Source: Clostridia bacterium (GTDB lineage: Bacteria; Bacillota; Clostridia; Lachnospirales; Lachnospiraceae). Taken from it: DNA of 64,000 bases. Position 1 is the first letter of the stretch; every line of letters starts with the position of its first letter. Below, piece after piece: positions 36,112 through 44,869 of this stretch. Where the stretch lies: assembly GCA_910575625.1 (NCBI GenBank), contig CAJTFD010000013.1, positions 62,001 through 126,000 on the forward strand, written 5' to 3'. The notes under the pieces are model-generated. The model was not told the DNA's origin. It ran no database searches and saw only the letters and a list, made by a program, of their open reading frames with translations. A program made the position numbers and the translations under genes.

Positions 36112-37331
36112 GCTTGTTACATGATAAGCATAACCGTTGGTATTGTATTTTCATTGCTGCACTTGTTCCTCTGCTTTTTCTGATCGGCTTAATAGTGATA
36201 GATACGCAAACGGCGGCTACAAAAGAAATGTTTCTAACATACGATAATGCGATCGCAACTTCTTTACTGGAAGAAGGAATTTCAAAGGAAGTGATCGCAA
36301 CAGCCTTGATGAATACGGAAACAGACATTACAGGAAATAAGTTTTTAGCCGAAATTGGTCTTTCAAACAACACAGATATAGAAAATTTACCTTATGTTTC
36401 TGCTGTTAAAAATACAACACGGATATCCCTGTTTGTGATGTTATTTCTATGGACGCTGCTTCTGTTTTTGGGTACCATGCTGTTTTTGCATCGCAGGGAA
36501 AGACTGTATAGGAGATCAGAAAACATCATTAAGGACTATATAGATGGAAACTATACTGTTCACCTGCCGCAGTCCAAGGAGGGAAATATTTATCAGTTCT
36601 TAGCTTCTGTTGACCAACTGGCTACTATGCTTCAAGCAAAAAATGATACGGAACAAAAGACAAAGGAGTTTCTTAAAAATACAATTTCTGATATATCCCA
36701 TCAATTAAAAACGCCCCTATCGGCACTCATGATGTATCAGGAAATTATTGAGAATGAGCCAGATAACCCTGAAACGGTCAAAGAATTTTCTTTTAAGATA
36801 GGAACCGCATTAAAGAGGATTGAGCGGCTTATCCGATCGATGCTGAAGATCACAAGAATAGATGCAGGCAGCATCTATTTTGAAAAATCCGATCATAGTA
36901 TCCCCAATATTCTCGATCACGCGATCAACGAATTGACAACACGGGCAAACCGTGAAAAAAAAGAAATTGTGATAAATGGCGACTTGGAACAAATGCTTTA
37001 TTGCGATATTGAGTGGACGGGTGAAGCCATTGGCAATATTGTCAAAAACGCACTTGACCATACAGATGCGGGAGGGAAGATCACTATATCGTGTGAACGG
37101 ACTCCCGCTATGATCAGAATATTTATTACAGATAACGGACACGGTATTGCCCAAGAGGATATACACCACATATTTAAGAGGTTTTACCGGAGCAAAAACA
37201 CTTCAGACAGTCAAGGGATCGGACTTGGACTGCCATTAGCAAAGGCTATTGTTGAGGGACAAGGCGGTATTCTTTCTGTCCAGAGTGAGCGATCACAAGG
37301 AACAACCTTTACATTGTCCTTTCTTACATGA
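36108..37331 (+). CDS. Sensor histidine kinase
   Basis: A 407-residue membrane kinase. TM1 is at about 13-32, an extracytoplasmic sensor of about 70 residues follows, and TM2 is at about 106-127. H198 lies in ISDISHQLKTPLSALM. ATPase boxes include KNALDHTDAGG, DNGHGIAQEDI and GIGLGLPLAKAIV. It phosphorylates the upstream regulator, whose stop it overlaps (ATGA). The true extracytoplasmic domain distinguishes it from BceS-type kinases, so the signal may be a ligand rather than transporter flux. Confidence 0.92.
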   Translation: MSLLHDKHNRWYCIFIAALVPLLFLIGLIVIDTQTAATKEMFLTYDNAIATSLLEEGISKEVIATALMNTETDITGNKFLAEIGLSNNTDIENLPYVSAVKNTTRISLFVMLFLWTLLLFLGTMLFLHRRERLYRRSENIIKDYIDGNYTVHLPQSKEGNIYQFLASVDQLATMLQAKNDTEQKTKEFLKNTISDISHQLKTPLSALMMYQEIIENEPDNPETVKEFSFKIGTALKRIERLIRSMLKITRIDAGSIYFEKSDHSIPNILDHAINELTTRANREKKEIVINGDLEQMLYCDIEWTGEAIGNIVKNALDHTDAGGKITISCERTPAMIRIFITDNGHGIAQEDIHHIFKRFYRSKNTSDSQGIGLGLPLAKAIVEGQGGILSVQSERSQGTTFTLSFLT

Positions 37332-37359
37332 TCGTAAGCTCAAATTCATCTGGTTGTAA
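37324..37359 (+). promoter_or_regulatory. Candidate response-regulator operator before the ABC genes
   Basis: TTACATGATCGTAA (37324-37337) overlaps the kinase stop codon and resembles the TNACA-N4-TGTAA box of BceR-like regulators with one mismatch. A spacer of 15 bases and a further GTTGTAA half-site follow. The same layout recurs at 40504-40539. Confidence 0.55.
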
Positions 37360-37403
37360 GGTCGAGGTGTTATCCTTTATCGAGGAAGGAGGTACTTAAA
37401 TAT

Positions 37404-38099
37404 ATGGAAATACTGAAAGTACAAAAATTATGTAAAACATACGGAACGGGTGCGGTAAAGGTTGATGCCTTAAAAGATGTCTCCTTTTCTCTGGAAAAAG
37501 GAGAATTTGTTGCTGTCGTCGGTGAATCTGGCTCTGGAAAAAGCACGCTTTTAAACTGCATCGGTGCATTGGATGTTCCTACTTCTGGCGTGATCACGAT
37601 GGACGGAAATGATCTTTTTACAATGAAAGAAGAGGAACGCACGATTTTCAGAAGGAGAAATATCGGTTTTATTTTTCAGTCTTTTCAGCTTGTATCTGAA
37701 TTGACGGTTGAACAGAATATAGTATTTCCGCTTCTTTTGGATTACCGCAAACCGAAAACCTCTGATGTAGAAGAAATATTAGGATTACTTGGCTTAACAG
37801 ACCGAAGAGACCATTTGCCAAGCCAGCTTTCTGGCGGTCAGCAACAGCGTGTCGCTATTGGCAGGGCATTGATCACAAAGCCAAAGTTGATTCTTGCGGA
37901 TGAGCCCACGGGCAATCTGGATAGCAAAAATAGCCAGGATGTTATTGATCTGCTGACAAAAGCATCCAGACATTACCAACAGACAATTCTTATGATCACA
38001 CACAACAACAGCCTTACTTCTATGGTCGACCGCGTATTGCGTGTCATAGACGGCGTACTGACAGACTTGGGAGGGAATGCGAATGAAAAGTTATCTTGA
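37404..38099 (+). CDS. ABC transporter ATP-binding protein (MacB/LolD-type efflux)
   Basis: A 231-residue ATPase with Walker A GESGSGKST, Q-loop FIFQSFQLV, signature LSGGQQQR, Walker B LILADEPTGNLD and H-loop ITHN. It belongs to the 3.A.1.122-like group that works with FtsX-type permeases to export or detoxify peptides and drugs. GGAGG is upstream of the ATG. It overlaps the permease gene by 17 bases. Confidence 0.93.
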   Translation: MEILKVQKLCKTYGTGAVKVDALKDVSFSLEKGEFVAVVGESGSGKSTLLNCIGALDVPTSGVITMDGNDLFTMKEEERTIFRRRNIGFIFQSFQLVSELTVEQNIVFPLLLDYRKPKTSDVEEILGLLGLTDRRDHLPSQLSGGQQQRVAIGRALITKPKLILADEPTGNLDSKNSQDVIDLLTKASRHYQQTILMITHNNSLTSMVDRVLRVIDGVLTDLGGNANEKLS

Positions 38100-40437
38100 C
38101 CTTGTTCCTATTTCTGCAAAAGTACACCGAAAGCAAGATCGTATGTCTATCATTTGTATTGTATTGGCGGTCTTTCTGGTAACGGCTATTTTCGGTATGG
38201 CTGATATGTTTATCAGAGGACAGATCTTGCAGGCACAACAGGAAAAAGGAAATTGGCATATTGGAATAAAAAACATAAGTGATGAAGATGCAAATTTAAT
38301 AGCTTCCCGTCCAGATGTAGCTACCGCAGCTGATTACGGAGTCTTGAATTATCGAGGCGAGCAAAGCTACACTTTGTCGGGGAAAAATGTAGTGATATGC
38401 GGCAGTGATGAAAGTGCTGTTACAGAAATTTTCACTTCATTGGACATAGGTACATTTCCCGCAAACGAAAACGAAGCATTGGTAACAAATAATGCAAAAA
38501 ATATGCTGGATTTAGAGATCGGAGAGCAGATTGTTATCACTATGCCGGATGGGAGCGAAATATCGTACACAATATCGGGTTTTATAAATGACACGGCAGG
38601 ACTTATGAGCAAAGACTCGTATGGTGTATGTTTGACAACTGAAAGTTTTCGTGCCATTTACCCAGATGGTACAAGCAGTGATCCCGCTGACTACACAATG
38701 CGCTTATTGAAATTTAAGAGTACCCGAAATATTCAGGACAACATAGCTGTGATCAAACAACAGTTTGGATTATCTGATGAGCAGGTGTCCGAAAATACAG
38801 AATTGCTTGGACTATTAGGACAGAGCCGTAATTCTTTTATGTTACAGGTATATGCCGTTGCTGTCATATTATTTATCCTTGTTCTGGTTGCAGGCGTATT
38901 GATGATCACAAGCAGTATGAACAGCAATGTGGCACAAAGAACAGAGTTTTTTGGAATGGTGCGCTGCATAGGGACAACACCTAAACAAGTTATGCGGTTA
39001 GTACGCAAAGAAGCTTTGGATTGGTGTCGCTTTGCAATTCCGCTTGGTGTTGTCGGTGGTATTGTATTGGTTTGGGTATTGTGTTTTATTTTGCGGCAGC
39101 TTAGTCCAGAATTTTTTGGCGGTATGCCTGCTTTTAGCATAAGCTGTCCAAGTGTTATAGCGGGTATTGTTGTCGGTCTGCTGACCGTTCTTCTTGCTGC
39201 CCGTTCGCCTGCTAAGAGAGCATCCAAAGTTTCTCCTTTGGCAGCGGTATCTGGAAACGCAAATGACCTACAGCCTGTAAAAAAAGCGGCAAATACCAAA
39301 TTTTTCAAGATAGAAACTTCTCTTGGCATTCATCATGCGAAAGCAAGCAAAAAGAATTTTATTTTAATGATCGGCTCTTTTTCGATAAGTATTATTCTTT
39401 TTCTTGCATTTTCAGTGACAATTGATTTTATGGATCACACATTGACGCCTTTACAGCCGTGGACTGCCGATATATCTGTTATCAGTCCAGAAAATACCTG
39501 CTCGGTAAAGGCTGGATATATTGAGGGATTGCGGCAAAATTCCGCCGTAAAAAATGCTTATGGGCGAATGTTCGCTTACAATGTTCCCGTGATCGTAAAT
39601 GGTGAGGAAAAAGTTGCTGACCTTATTTCCTACGAAGATATGCAATTCGATTGGGCTAAGGATTATCTTTTGTCTGGCAGCTTGGAAAAAGCACAAAGTG
39701 AAAATCATACAGGACTTATCGTCTATGATCCACAAAACAACATTGAGGCAGGCGATGTCATTACCTTAAATCTGAATGGAAGTCAGGCGGATCTGGAGAT
39801 TGTCGGTGTGGTATCGCAATGTCCGTTTAACAATAGCCCAGGGGTTGGAAAACTGATCTGTTCTGAAGATACCTTTCGGAAATTAACGGGAGAAACGGAT
39901 TATACTGTCATTGACATACAGTTATCTAAAAATGCAACGGAAAATGATGTCAGGGATATCCACAGTTTGGTAGGCTCACAGTACACTTTTTCTGATGAGC
40001 GAATGGGTAATAGCAACACCCGTGGAGCTTACTATTGTTTTGGGCTTTTCATCTATGGCTTTTTAGTATTGATCGCATTGATCACGCTATTCAATATCAT
40101 AAATAGTATAGCCATGAGTGTAGCCGCAAAAATGAAGCAATACGGAGCCTTTCGAGCGATTGGATCAAGTAACAGGCAACTGGCCAAAATGATTGTTGCC
40201 GAAGCATCTACTTATGCGATCACAGGTATTATCTGCGGCAGCGTTTTGGGGATCGTTTGCAATAAGATTTTATTTAGCAAACTTATAACCTATCACTGGG
40301 GCGATGCATGGAGTGTTCCCCTAGTTGAACTTGGGATCATTATTGTTGTTGTAGCCATTGCAGTAATTTTGGCAGTAAGAAACCCGATCAGGAAAATGAA
40401 AGAAACATCCATTGTCGATACGATCAGTGCGTCGTAA
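38083..40437 (+). CDS. ABC transporter permease with two FtsX domains
   Basis: A 784-residue membrane protein. TM1 is at about 22-42, an extracytoplasmic domain of the MacB core type follows, and three TMs lie around 255-370. A second TM (about 425-445) then leads to a second extracytoplasmic domain, and three TMs lie at the C-terminus (about 650-770). The duplicated FtsX layout is that of macrolide/peptide exporters (SalY/Vex style). The ATG at 38083 has GGGAGGG upstream, and a preceding ATG two codons earlier is less well placed. Substrate unknown. Confidence 0.9.
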   Translation: MKSYLDLVPISAKVHRKQDRMSIICIVLAVFLVTAIFGMADMFIRGQILQAQQEKGNWHIGIKNISDEDANLIASRPDVATAADYGVLNYRGEQSYTLSGKNVVICGSDESAVTEIFTSLDIGTFPANENEALVTNNAKNMLDLEIGEQIVITMPDGSEISYTISGFINDTAGLMSKDSYGVCLTTESFRAIYPDGTSSDPADYTMRLLKFKSTRNIQDNIAVIKQQFGLSDEQVSENTELLGLLGQSRNSFMLQVYAVAVILFILVLVAGVLMITSSMNSNVAQRTEFFGMVRCIGTTPKQVMRLVRKEALDWCRFAIPLGVVGGIVLVWVLCFILRQLSPEFFGGMPAFSISCPSVIAGIVVGLLTVLLAARSPAKRASKVSPLAAVSGNANDLQPVKKAANTKFFKIETSLGIHHAKASKKNFILMIGSFSISIILFLAFSVTIDFMDHTLTPLQPWTADISVISPENTCSVKAGYIEGLRQNSAVKNAYGRMFAYNVPVIVNGEEKVADLISYEDMQFDWAKDYLLSGSLEKAQSENHTGLIVYDPQNNIEAGDVITLNLNGSQADLEIVGVVSQCPFNNSPGVGKLICSEDTFRKLTGETDYTVIDIQLSKNATENDVRDIHSLVGSQYTFSDERMGNSNTRGAYYCFGLFIYGFLVLIALITLFNIINSIAMSVAAKMKQYGAFRAIGSSNRQLAKMIVAEASTYAITGIICGSVLGIVCNKILFSKLITYHWGDAWSVPLVELGIIIVVVAIAVILAVRNPIRKMKETSIVDTISAS

Positions 40438-40460
40438 ATGATGATTCCAATTTATTATAA

Positions 40461-40500
40461 AGGCAGGTGATCCTTGGATCAGGACTTGCCTGTTCTTTTT
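40461..40500 (+). terminator. Terminator after the ABC operon
   Basis: AGGCAGGTGATCC pairs imperfectly with GGATCAGGACTTGCCT and TTCTTTTT follows. Confidence 0.7.
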
Positions 40501-40503
40501 AGT

Positions 40504-40539
40504 TTACTGTATTGTAAGCTGAAATTCATCTAGCTGTAG
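40504..40539 (+). promoter_or_regulatory. Second copy of the operator-like sequence
   Basis: TTACTGTATTGTAA (40504-40517) followed by GCTGAAATTCATCT matches 37324-37359 closely. No intact gene follows; palindromic element copy 3 begins at its right end, suggesting that a second target operon was lost. Confidence 0.5.
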
Positions 40540-40700
40540 AGTGTGTCTGAAAACCGCTTTATGTCAACTGTAAGTCACAATTTGTGGAAGATCTGGCCCA
40601 AATGAGGAAGGCGTAGAGGGCTACGCTGACCGAAAGCGGGCCAGATCTGCCGCAAAGTGGGGCTTGCAGGTGGCGTGAATGGGTTTTAAGACACGCTCTA
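40537..40700. repeat. Palindromic element, copy 3 (164 bp, inverted relative to copy 2)
   Basis: The ends TAGAGTGTGTCTGAAAACC and GGTTTTAAGACACGCTCTA are inverted repeats with two mismatches. On the opposite strand its interior aligns with copies 1 and 2 and retains the CGTAGCCCTCTACG hairpin missing from copy 2. Confidence 0.85.
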
Positions 40701-40794
40701 GGGTAAAAAGAATTTATGTACTTATAAATGGAAAGAGATGGCTTGAAAATAGCAGAAGTCAGATACTCTTGGTATCATGCCTTCTGCTATATCC

Positions 40795-40905
40795 GTTCCA
40801 TCGCAAACCGTTTGCAGGAAACAGCCCATATACAACTACAGGACCTGCCACTGGCAGCTTCTTCCGTATGTTATGGCAAACAAAAGGCTACGGTCAAAAC
40901 ACTGT
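40795..40905 (-). pseudogene. Possible MATE gene fragment
   Basis: On the minus strand the peptide HNIRKKLPVAGPVV resembles HSMWKRLPVAGSVA of the MATE protein at 52381. At DNA level 40836-40876 and 53070-53110 share 35 of 41 bases. Stops surround it. From 40700 to 41069 no intact gene was seen. Confidence 0.35.
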
Positions 40906-41069
40906 CCATAGCCTGCTGCACACAAAATGTTTCATCGGATCTGATCGTACAGAGCTGATTTTATTTCTCTATAAATTGAAGATTTTAATAGTTTATTTAG
41001 AAGTTGATCAGTAACAAAATCATATTTAGCAATAAATATTATGAACAAGCATTAAGACAGCATCATAGC

Positions 41070-41951
41070 TTATCCTAAAGATTTTAAATTATTTCTATAC
41101 TTCCTCATCTTCATCTCATCCGTATTATCTAATACATATTGCAATCCACTTGTGACCTTTTCACGGTCATACGGAAGATACGCCGTTACGGGCGTGAAAT
41201 TTGAAACCGTGTTTGCAAATAAATGTGTGCGTATATTTAAGTTGTTGATCAGTATTTGCAGTTCACGGATACGCTCTTTTTCTTCAGCAGGGACAAACAA
41301 ACCTTGCCGTGCCATCTGGTACAGCTCTGTGTCTGGGAAAAGTGTAAGAGAGTCTACGGAAACAAAATACGGATTGAGCTGGCTGAACAGTTCAGCGCTA
41401 TTCCTTGCATTACGGTACCCGCCGTCTTTTCCCGCAAGACCTGTCATGTAAACAAAGTAATATTCAATACCCGCTTCATCTAATTTTCTGCATTGTTCCA
41501 GAATATCAGCAGTCGTATATCCTTTATTTGCAAGGGCAAGCGTTTCGTCATCGCCACTTTCCACGCCGATGCTCAGTCCGTTAATGCCCATTGCCCTTAA
41601 TTTCCTTAGCTGCCACACCTCTTTATTTTTAATATCACGGATGCTCGCAAACATAGCCATTGTCTGGCATTTGATCAGATGATCCCTTACGGTCAAAGCC
41701 CTAAGTTTCAGATTCTCGTAACTCATGGCAAAAGGATTTGCCCCTGTCCAGAATATTCTCCTTGCATATGGCTGATAGCCTTTTATCTCTGCTAAATCTT
41801 CCTCAAATTCTTCCAAAGGCGACATTCGGAAATGCTCATTTTTATACAGACTACAAAACTTGCATTTATTATAGGTGCAGCCAGAGGTAGCCTGTATGAT
41901 GACCGAGTGAGCTTCATACGGTGGTCTCCAAGTTCTGCCTGTAAAGTGCAT
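41070..41951 (-). CDS. Radical SAM protein, CX4CX2C type (paralogue A)
   Basis: A 293-residue radical SAM enzyme. The cluster motif is CTYNKCKFC (C25, C30, C33), i.e. CX4CX2C instead of CX3CX2C. The barrel continues with WTGANPFAMSY, GINGLSIGVESGDD and a C-terminal YLPYDREK. The opening MHFTGRTWRPPYEA is shared with the neighbouring paralogue. The start at 41951 has AGGAG eight bases upstream. Upstream lies a leader (41952-42015) shared with three other genes. Substrate unknown; presumed to cleave SAM to a 5'-deoxyadenosyl radical. Confidence 0.85.
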   Translation of the reverse strand: MHFTGRTWRPPYEAHSVIIQATSGCTYNKCKFCSLYKNEHFRMSPLEEFEEDLAEIKGYQPYARRIFWTGANPFAMSYENLKLRALTVRDHLIKCQTMAMFASIRDIKNKEVWQLRKLRAMGINGLSIGVESGDDETLALANKGYTTADILEQCRKLDEAGIEYYFVYMTGLAGKDGGYRNARNSAELFSQLNPYFVSVDSLTLFPDTELYQMARQGLFVPAEEKERIRELQILINNLNIRTHLFANTVSNFTPVTAYLPYDREKVTSGLQYVLDNTDEMKMRKYRNNLKSLG

Positions 41952-42015
41952 GATCATCGCTCCTTTTCTCCTTTTTGCGCTGCTTTTTGTGAAGATATAC
42001 CCGCAGGGTGCTTTC
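41952..42015 (-). promoter_or_regulatory. Shared leader element, copy L1
   Basis: Reading on the minus strand, GCACCCTGCGGGTAT is followed by ATCTTCACAAAAAGCAGCGC and the ribosome site. The 14 bases at 41997-42010 are identical to 43017-43030 (L2). Related leaders L3 and L4 precede genes near 53.8 and 54.8 kb. Confidence 0.6.
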
Positions 42016-42067
42016 TTATTTTTGTGTAGTTCTCTGCACATAACGGTGCACCCGCAAAATGTTGCTC

Positions 42068-42967
42068 TTACAGATGATGGACACTTCTTCTATACCTCTG
42101 TAATTCTTCTTCGCTGACATTTTCTATGATTTCATCGAGAAACGCCAACAGCTTTTTCTTATCTTTTGGTAACTGCCCATGAAACTGGTACGCATTGGAA
42201 GCTCCCATTGCCGCAAAGATGGTAGGTATCTGCAAATTTTCAATCAGTGTCCGTACCTCTTTGTATTTTTCAAGTTCACCCTCCTCATGCCAGTTCCCAC
42301 GCTGTATTTCTTGATAAAGCTCGGAATCGGGATAAATCGTAAGCATATTTGCCCCGATGAGCGTAGGGTGTATCTGGTTGCATATATCAGCCGTCAATTT
42401 TGCTCCAATCTCTCCACGACCTGCCCCAGAAATACTCACCAAATAAAAGAAACTGTAATGAATATCCGCTTCATCTAATCTCTGGCATTGCTCTATGATG
42501 TCTGCCGAGGTATATCCCTTGTTCATAAACCGCAGGGCTTCATCATCGCCTGTTTCTATTCCTATTGTCAGACCGTCATATCCCATAGCCCGCAGTTTGG
42601 CAAGTTCCTTATCGGTTTTCGGAGTAATATCTGTAATCCTTGCAAACGAGCCGATAGATCTCACTGACGGAAGATATTTGCGGATCAGCTCTGCGATCGC
42701 AGTTAATTTGTCATAAGACAAAACAAAGGGGTTAGCTCCCGTCAAAAATACTCGGTCGATACGCCCGCTGTCCCAACCTTTCGCTGCTCTTTTAACCTCC
42801 CGTAAATCATCCTCAATATCTTCCAGAGGGGACATTCTGAATTTGAACGGCAAATCATGATACAAGGTACAAAACTTGCATTTATGATGCGTACAGCCTG
42901 CCGTTACCTCTAACAAAAGTGATGCCGCTTCATACGGCGGTCGCCAAATTGTTCCTGTGTAGTGCAT
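42068..42967 (-). CDS. Radical SAM protein, CX4CX2C type (paralogue B)
   Basis: A 299-residue paralogue of the preceding protein: MHYTGTIWRPPYEA opening, cluster CTHHKCKFC (C25, C30, C33), FLTGANPFVLSYDKL and GYDGLTIGIETGDD. The two genes run in tandem on the minus strand with about 115 bases between them, each with its own leader and ribosome site. Divergent from an HxlR regulator, which probably controls the pair. Product unknown; two similar but not identical enzymes suggest different substrates or a two-step pathway. Confidence 0.85.
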   Translation of the reverse strand: MHYTGTIWRPPYEAASLLLEVTAGCTHHKCKFCTLYHDLPFKFRMSPLEDIEDDLREVKRAAKGWDSGRIDRVFLTGANPFVLSYDKLTAIAELIRKYLPSVRSIGSFARITDITPKTDKELAKLRAMGYDGLTIGIETGDDEALRFMNKGYTSADIIEQCQRLDEADIHYSFFYLVSISGAGRGEIGAKLTADICNQIHPTLIGANMLTIYPDSELYQEIQRGNWHEEGELEKYKEVRTLIENLQIPTIFAAMGASNAYQFHGQLPKDKKKLLAFLDEIIENVSEEELQRYRRSVHHL

Positions 42968-43035
42968 AAACACATCTCCTTTCTTTATTTCTGCGCTTCT
43001 TTTTGTGCATATAGGGATACCCGCAGGGTGTTTTC
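42968..43035 (-). promoter_or_regulatory. Shared leader element, copy L2
   Basis: On the minus strand, AACACCCTGCGGGTATCCC, then TATATGCACAAAAAGAAGCG and AAAGGAG. Two small consecutive hairpins are possible (ACC-GGT and TGC-GCA arms). Confidence 0.65.
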
Positions 43036-43059
43036 TGTAATCTATACTAATTATACTTT

Positions 43060-43117
43060 TGTACAATGATTTTACAAGTACTGTACTTTTTTGTAGTACC
43101 TATATCAAAGCGGTACA
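43060..43117. promoter_or_regulatory. Divergent promoter/operator of HxlR-1
   Basis: Several GTAC-centred repeats (TTGTACAATG, AAGTACTGTAC, TGTAGTACC, CGGTACATT) lie between the radical SAM genes and HxlR-1. GTACTTTTT-type boxes recur before the other two HxlR genes and are plausible binding sites. Confidence 0.5.
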
Positions 43118-43168
43118 TTGATTTTTAAGAAAAGGCGTGTTATACTATTTCAGAAAGGAGTGGCAGGA

Positions 43169-43498
43169 ATGAAAAAAAGTACATTGGCTGTTGAACGCTG
43201 CAAAACAGTTTCTACCATACAAAAAATTTTAGGCGGTAAATGGAAAATCGAGATCATTTATTATATCGCCTTTCGGGATATACACCGTTTCGGGGAGCTT
43301 CGCAGACATATTGGCGATATTACGGAATCGAGCCTGACAAAGCAGCTTCGGGAATTAGAAGCCGATGGTTTCCTTACCCGTTATGACTACAAAGAAGTAC
43401 CTCCCCGTGTGGAATATAACCTTACTGACTTAGGCAAAAGTTTTATTCCCGTTTTTGAGCATATGAAACAATGGGGAGATGAAAACCTCAATATGTGA
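43169..43498 (+). CDS. HxlR-family regulator 1
   Basis: A 109-residue winged-helix regulator: LGGKWKIEIIYYI, ITESSLTKQLRELEADGFLTR, then YKEVPPRVEYNLTDLG, the HxlR wing signature. HxlR proteins are redox- or electrophile-responsive in several species; here the only Cys is C10. AAAGGAG precedes the ATG at 43169. Divergent from the tandem radical SAM genes. Confidence 0.9.
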   Translation: MKKSTLAVERCKTVSTIQKILGGKWKIEIIYYIAFRDIHRFGELRRHIGDITESSLTKQLRELEADGFLTRYDYKEVPPRVEYNLTDLGKSFIPVFEHMKQWGDENLNM

Positions 43499-43512
43499 TC
43501 CTGTTTTCCTCA

Positions 43513-43552
43513 AAAAGACAGAGCCAACGAACTGACATTGGCTCTGTCTTTT
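43513..43552. terminator. Terminator between HxlR-1 and amidohydrolase
   Basis: AAAAGACAGAGCC and GGCTCTGTCTTTT pair over 13 bases; usable from both sides. Confidence 0.85.
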
Positions 43553-43575
43553 CACTTTTTATGCTTGATAAACAA

Positions 43576-44388
43576 CTACGAAACAAGTCCAAGACTATCC
43601 AACAATTTTTCTATATTCTCACCTAACGCCATTTTTGCGGTTGTCTGGTCAGGGCTTACAAATTCTATGAGCTGCCTATACAGATATGGTTCTCCATAAG
43701 GAGCGTCCGAGCTATACAGACATCTTTCTGGCAGCTCAACTAATGCCATTTTTGTAGCGATAGAAGCAAAAGCGGCTGAAAGGTCTAAATAAACATTCTC
43801 ATGTCCTTTTGCAAATTTGATCACATCCATCCAATTTGAGCCGCCTAAATGCCCGAAGATAACAGGTATTTCTGGATACTTCTCACATAATGCCATTAGC
43901 CGCTTAATGCCGTCTAATGTAACTGGATGAAACGTATGTACCCAGACAGGATATAATCTTGTATTCTGCACTGATTGGAATACCGTGTCTAATCCCATGA
44001 TCTGCTGCTCATTGCCAGGGGTAAATTCTCCTATGCCACATAAAGGATTGGCTGTGATATGTGTTTCTATCCATTCCTGTGTTTCCTCTAAACTTAGCCC
44101 TAACGGTACAGAGCCAAAGCCCAGAAAGCGGTCTGGATTGTCTTTTATGGCTTCAATAACCTCTAAAATATTCTTTTCTGATCGTCGGATGTTGTCTTTT
44201 TTACTGTTAGCTCCTGCAAGAACTCTGTATAATGTGTCCATCTCCGATCTAAGCTCACTTAAATTACCCGCTTTTTCTGGATGCGGTGCGGAGCAGAAAA
44301 GGATTGTCCTATCCACGCCTGCAGCATCCATTTTTTCCAACTGCGTTTTTGTCGGGAACATGATGTGTTCGTGACTGTCAATAACCAT
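43576..44388 (-). CDS. Amidohydrolase family protein
   Basis: A 270-residue TIM-barrel hydrolase of the Amidohydrolase_2 type: VIDSHEH at the start (metal-binding HxH-like pair), HTFHP and GHLGGSNW in the middle, and YSSDAPYG near the end with the catalytic Asp. Such enzymes hydrolyse or decarboxylate small cyclic or aromatic substrates. GGAGG precedes the ATG. Divergent from HxlR-2. A minus-strand promoter (TTTACT-16-TATATT) lies in the shared gap. Confidence 0.87.
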   Translation of the reverse strand: MVIDSHEHIMFPTKTQLEKMDAAGVDRTILFCSAPHPEKAGNLSELRSEMDTLYRVLAGANSKKDNIRRSEKNILEVIEAIKDNPDRFLGFGSVPLGLSLEETQEWIETHITANPLCGIGEFTPGNEQQIMGLDTVFQSVQNTRLYPVWVHTFHPVTLDGIKRLMALCEKYPEIPVIFGHLGGSNWMDVIKFAKGHENVYLDLSAAFASIATKMALVELPERCLYSSDAPYGEPYLYRQLIEFVSPDQTTAKMALGENIEKLLDSLGLVS

Positions 44389-44528
44389 ATTTACGCCTCC
44401 TTGACAAATTTGATATAATATAAGTATCTCTGAAAGAGAGTAAAATTCAAGTACGCACTTTTTTGATATGAAGTGTCTTTTTTAATACTGTACCCAGAGG
44501 TTGATTGATATGAAAGGATGGAGATTTC

Positions 44529-44861
44529 ATGGCAAAAACACAAGCAGTTCACGACCAATGCCCGATTGAAGTCGGTCTGAATATATTGAGCGGAAAATGG
44601 AAACTAAAAATATTATGGCATTTATCAAAAGGAACAGTCCGTTTTAACGAGCTGCAAAGGCTTTTAGGCAACATTACAACAAAAACATTAACGAGGCAGC
44701 TTCGGGAACTGGAAGAACAAGGGATCGTCATAAGAAAAGTTTTTCCAGAAGTCCCTCCTAAAGTTGAATACTCTTTAAGCGAAATAGGGAAAACCCTTAA
44801 CCCTATCTTGTCGCAGCTATGTGATTGGGGAAAGACATACCATACTTACATGGAAATATAA
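44529..44861 (+). CDS. HxlR-family regulator 2
   Basis: A 110-residue HxlR protein with CPIEVGLNILSGKWKLKIL, ITTKTLTRQLRELEEQGIV and PEVPPKVEYSLSEIG. C11, in the CP motif near the N-terminus, is the kind of residue used for redox sensing in this family. It shares its upstream region with the amidohydrolase gene; GTAC and CACTTTTTTGATA repeats lie between. Confidence 0.9.
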   Translation: MAKTQAVHDQCPIEVGLNILSGKWKLKILWHLSKGTVRFNELQRLLGNITTKTLTRQLRELEEQGIVIRKVFPEVPPKVEYSLSEIGKTLNPILSQLCDWGKTYHTYMEI

Positions 44862-44869
44862 AATGAAAC

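Noticed and set aside
40679-41014. Plus-strand frame after element copy 3
   Set aside because: No ribosome site and no family; the region reads better as decayed minus-strand MATE sequence.
44401-44419. TTGACA and TATAAT on the plus strand before HxlR-2
   Set aside because: The spacing is only seven bases, so they cannot form one promoter; a minus-strand promoter for the amidohydrolase is more plausible.
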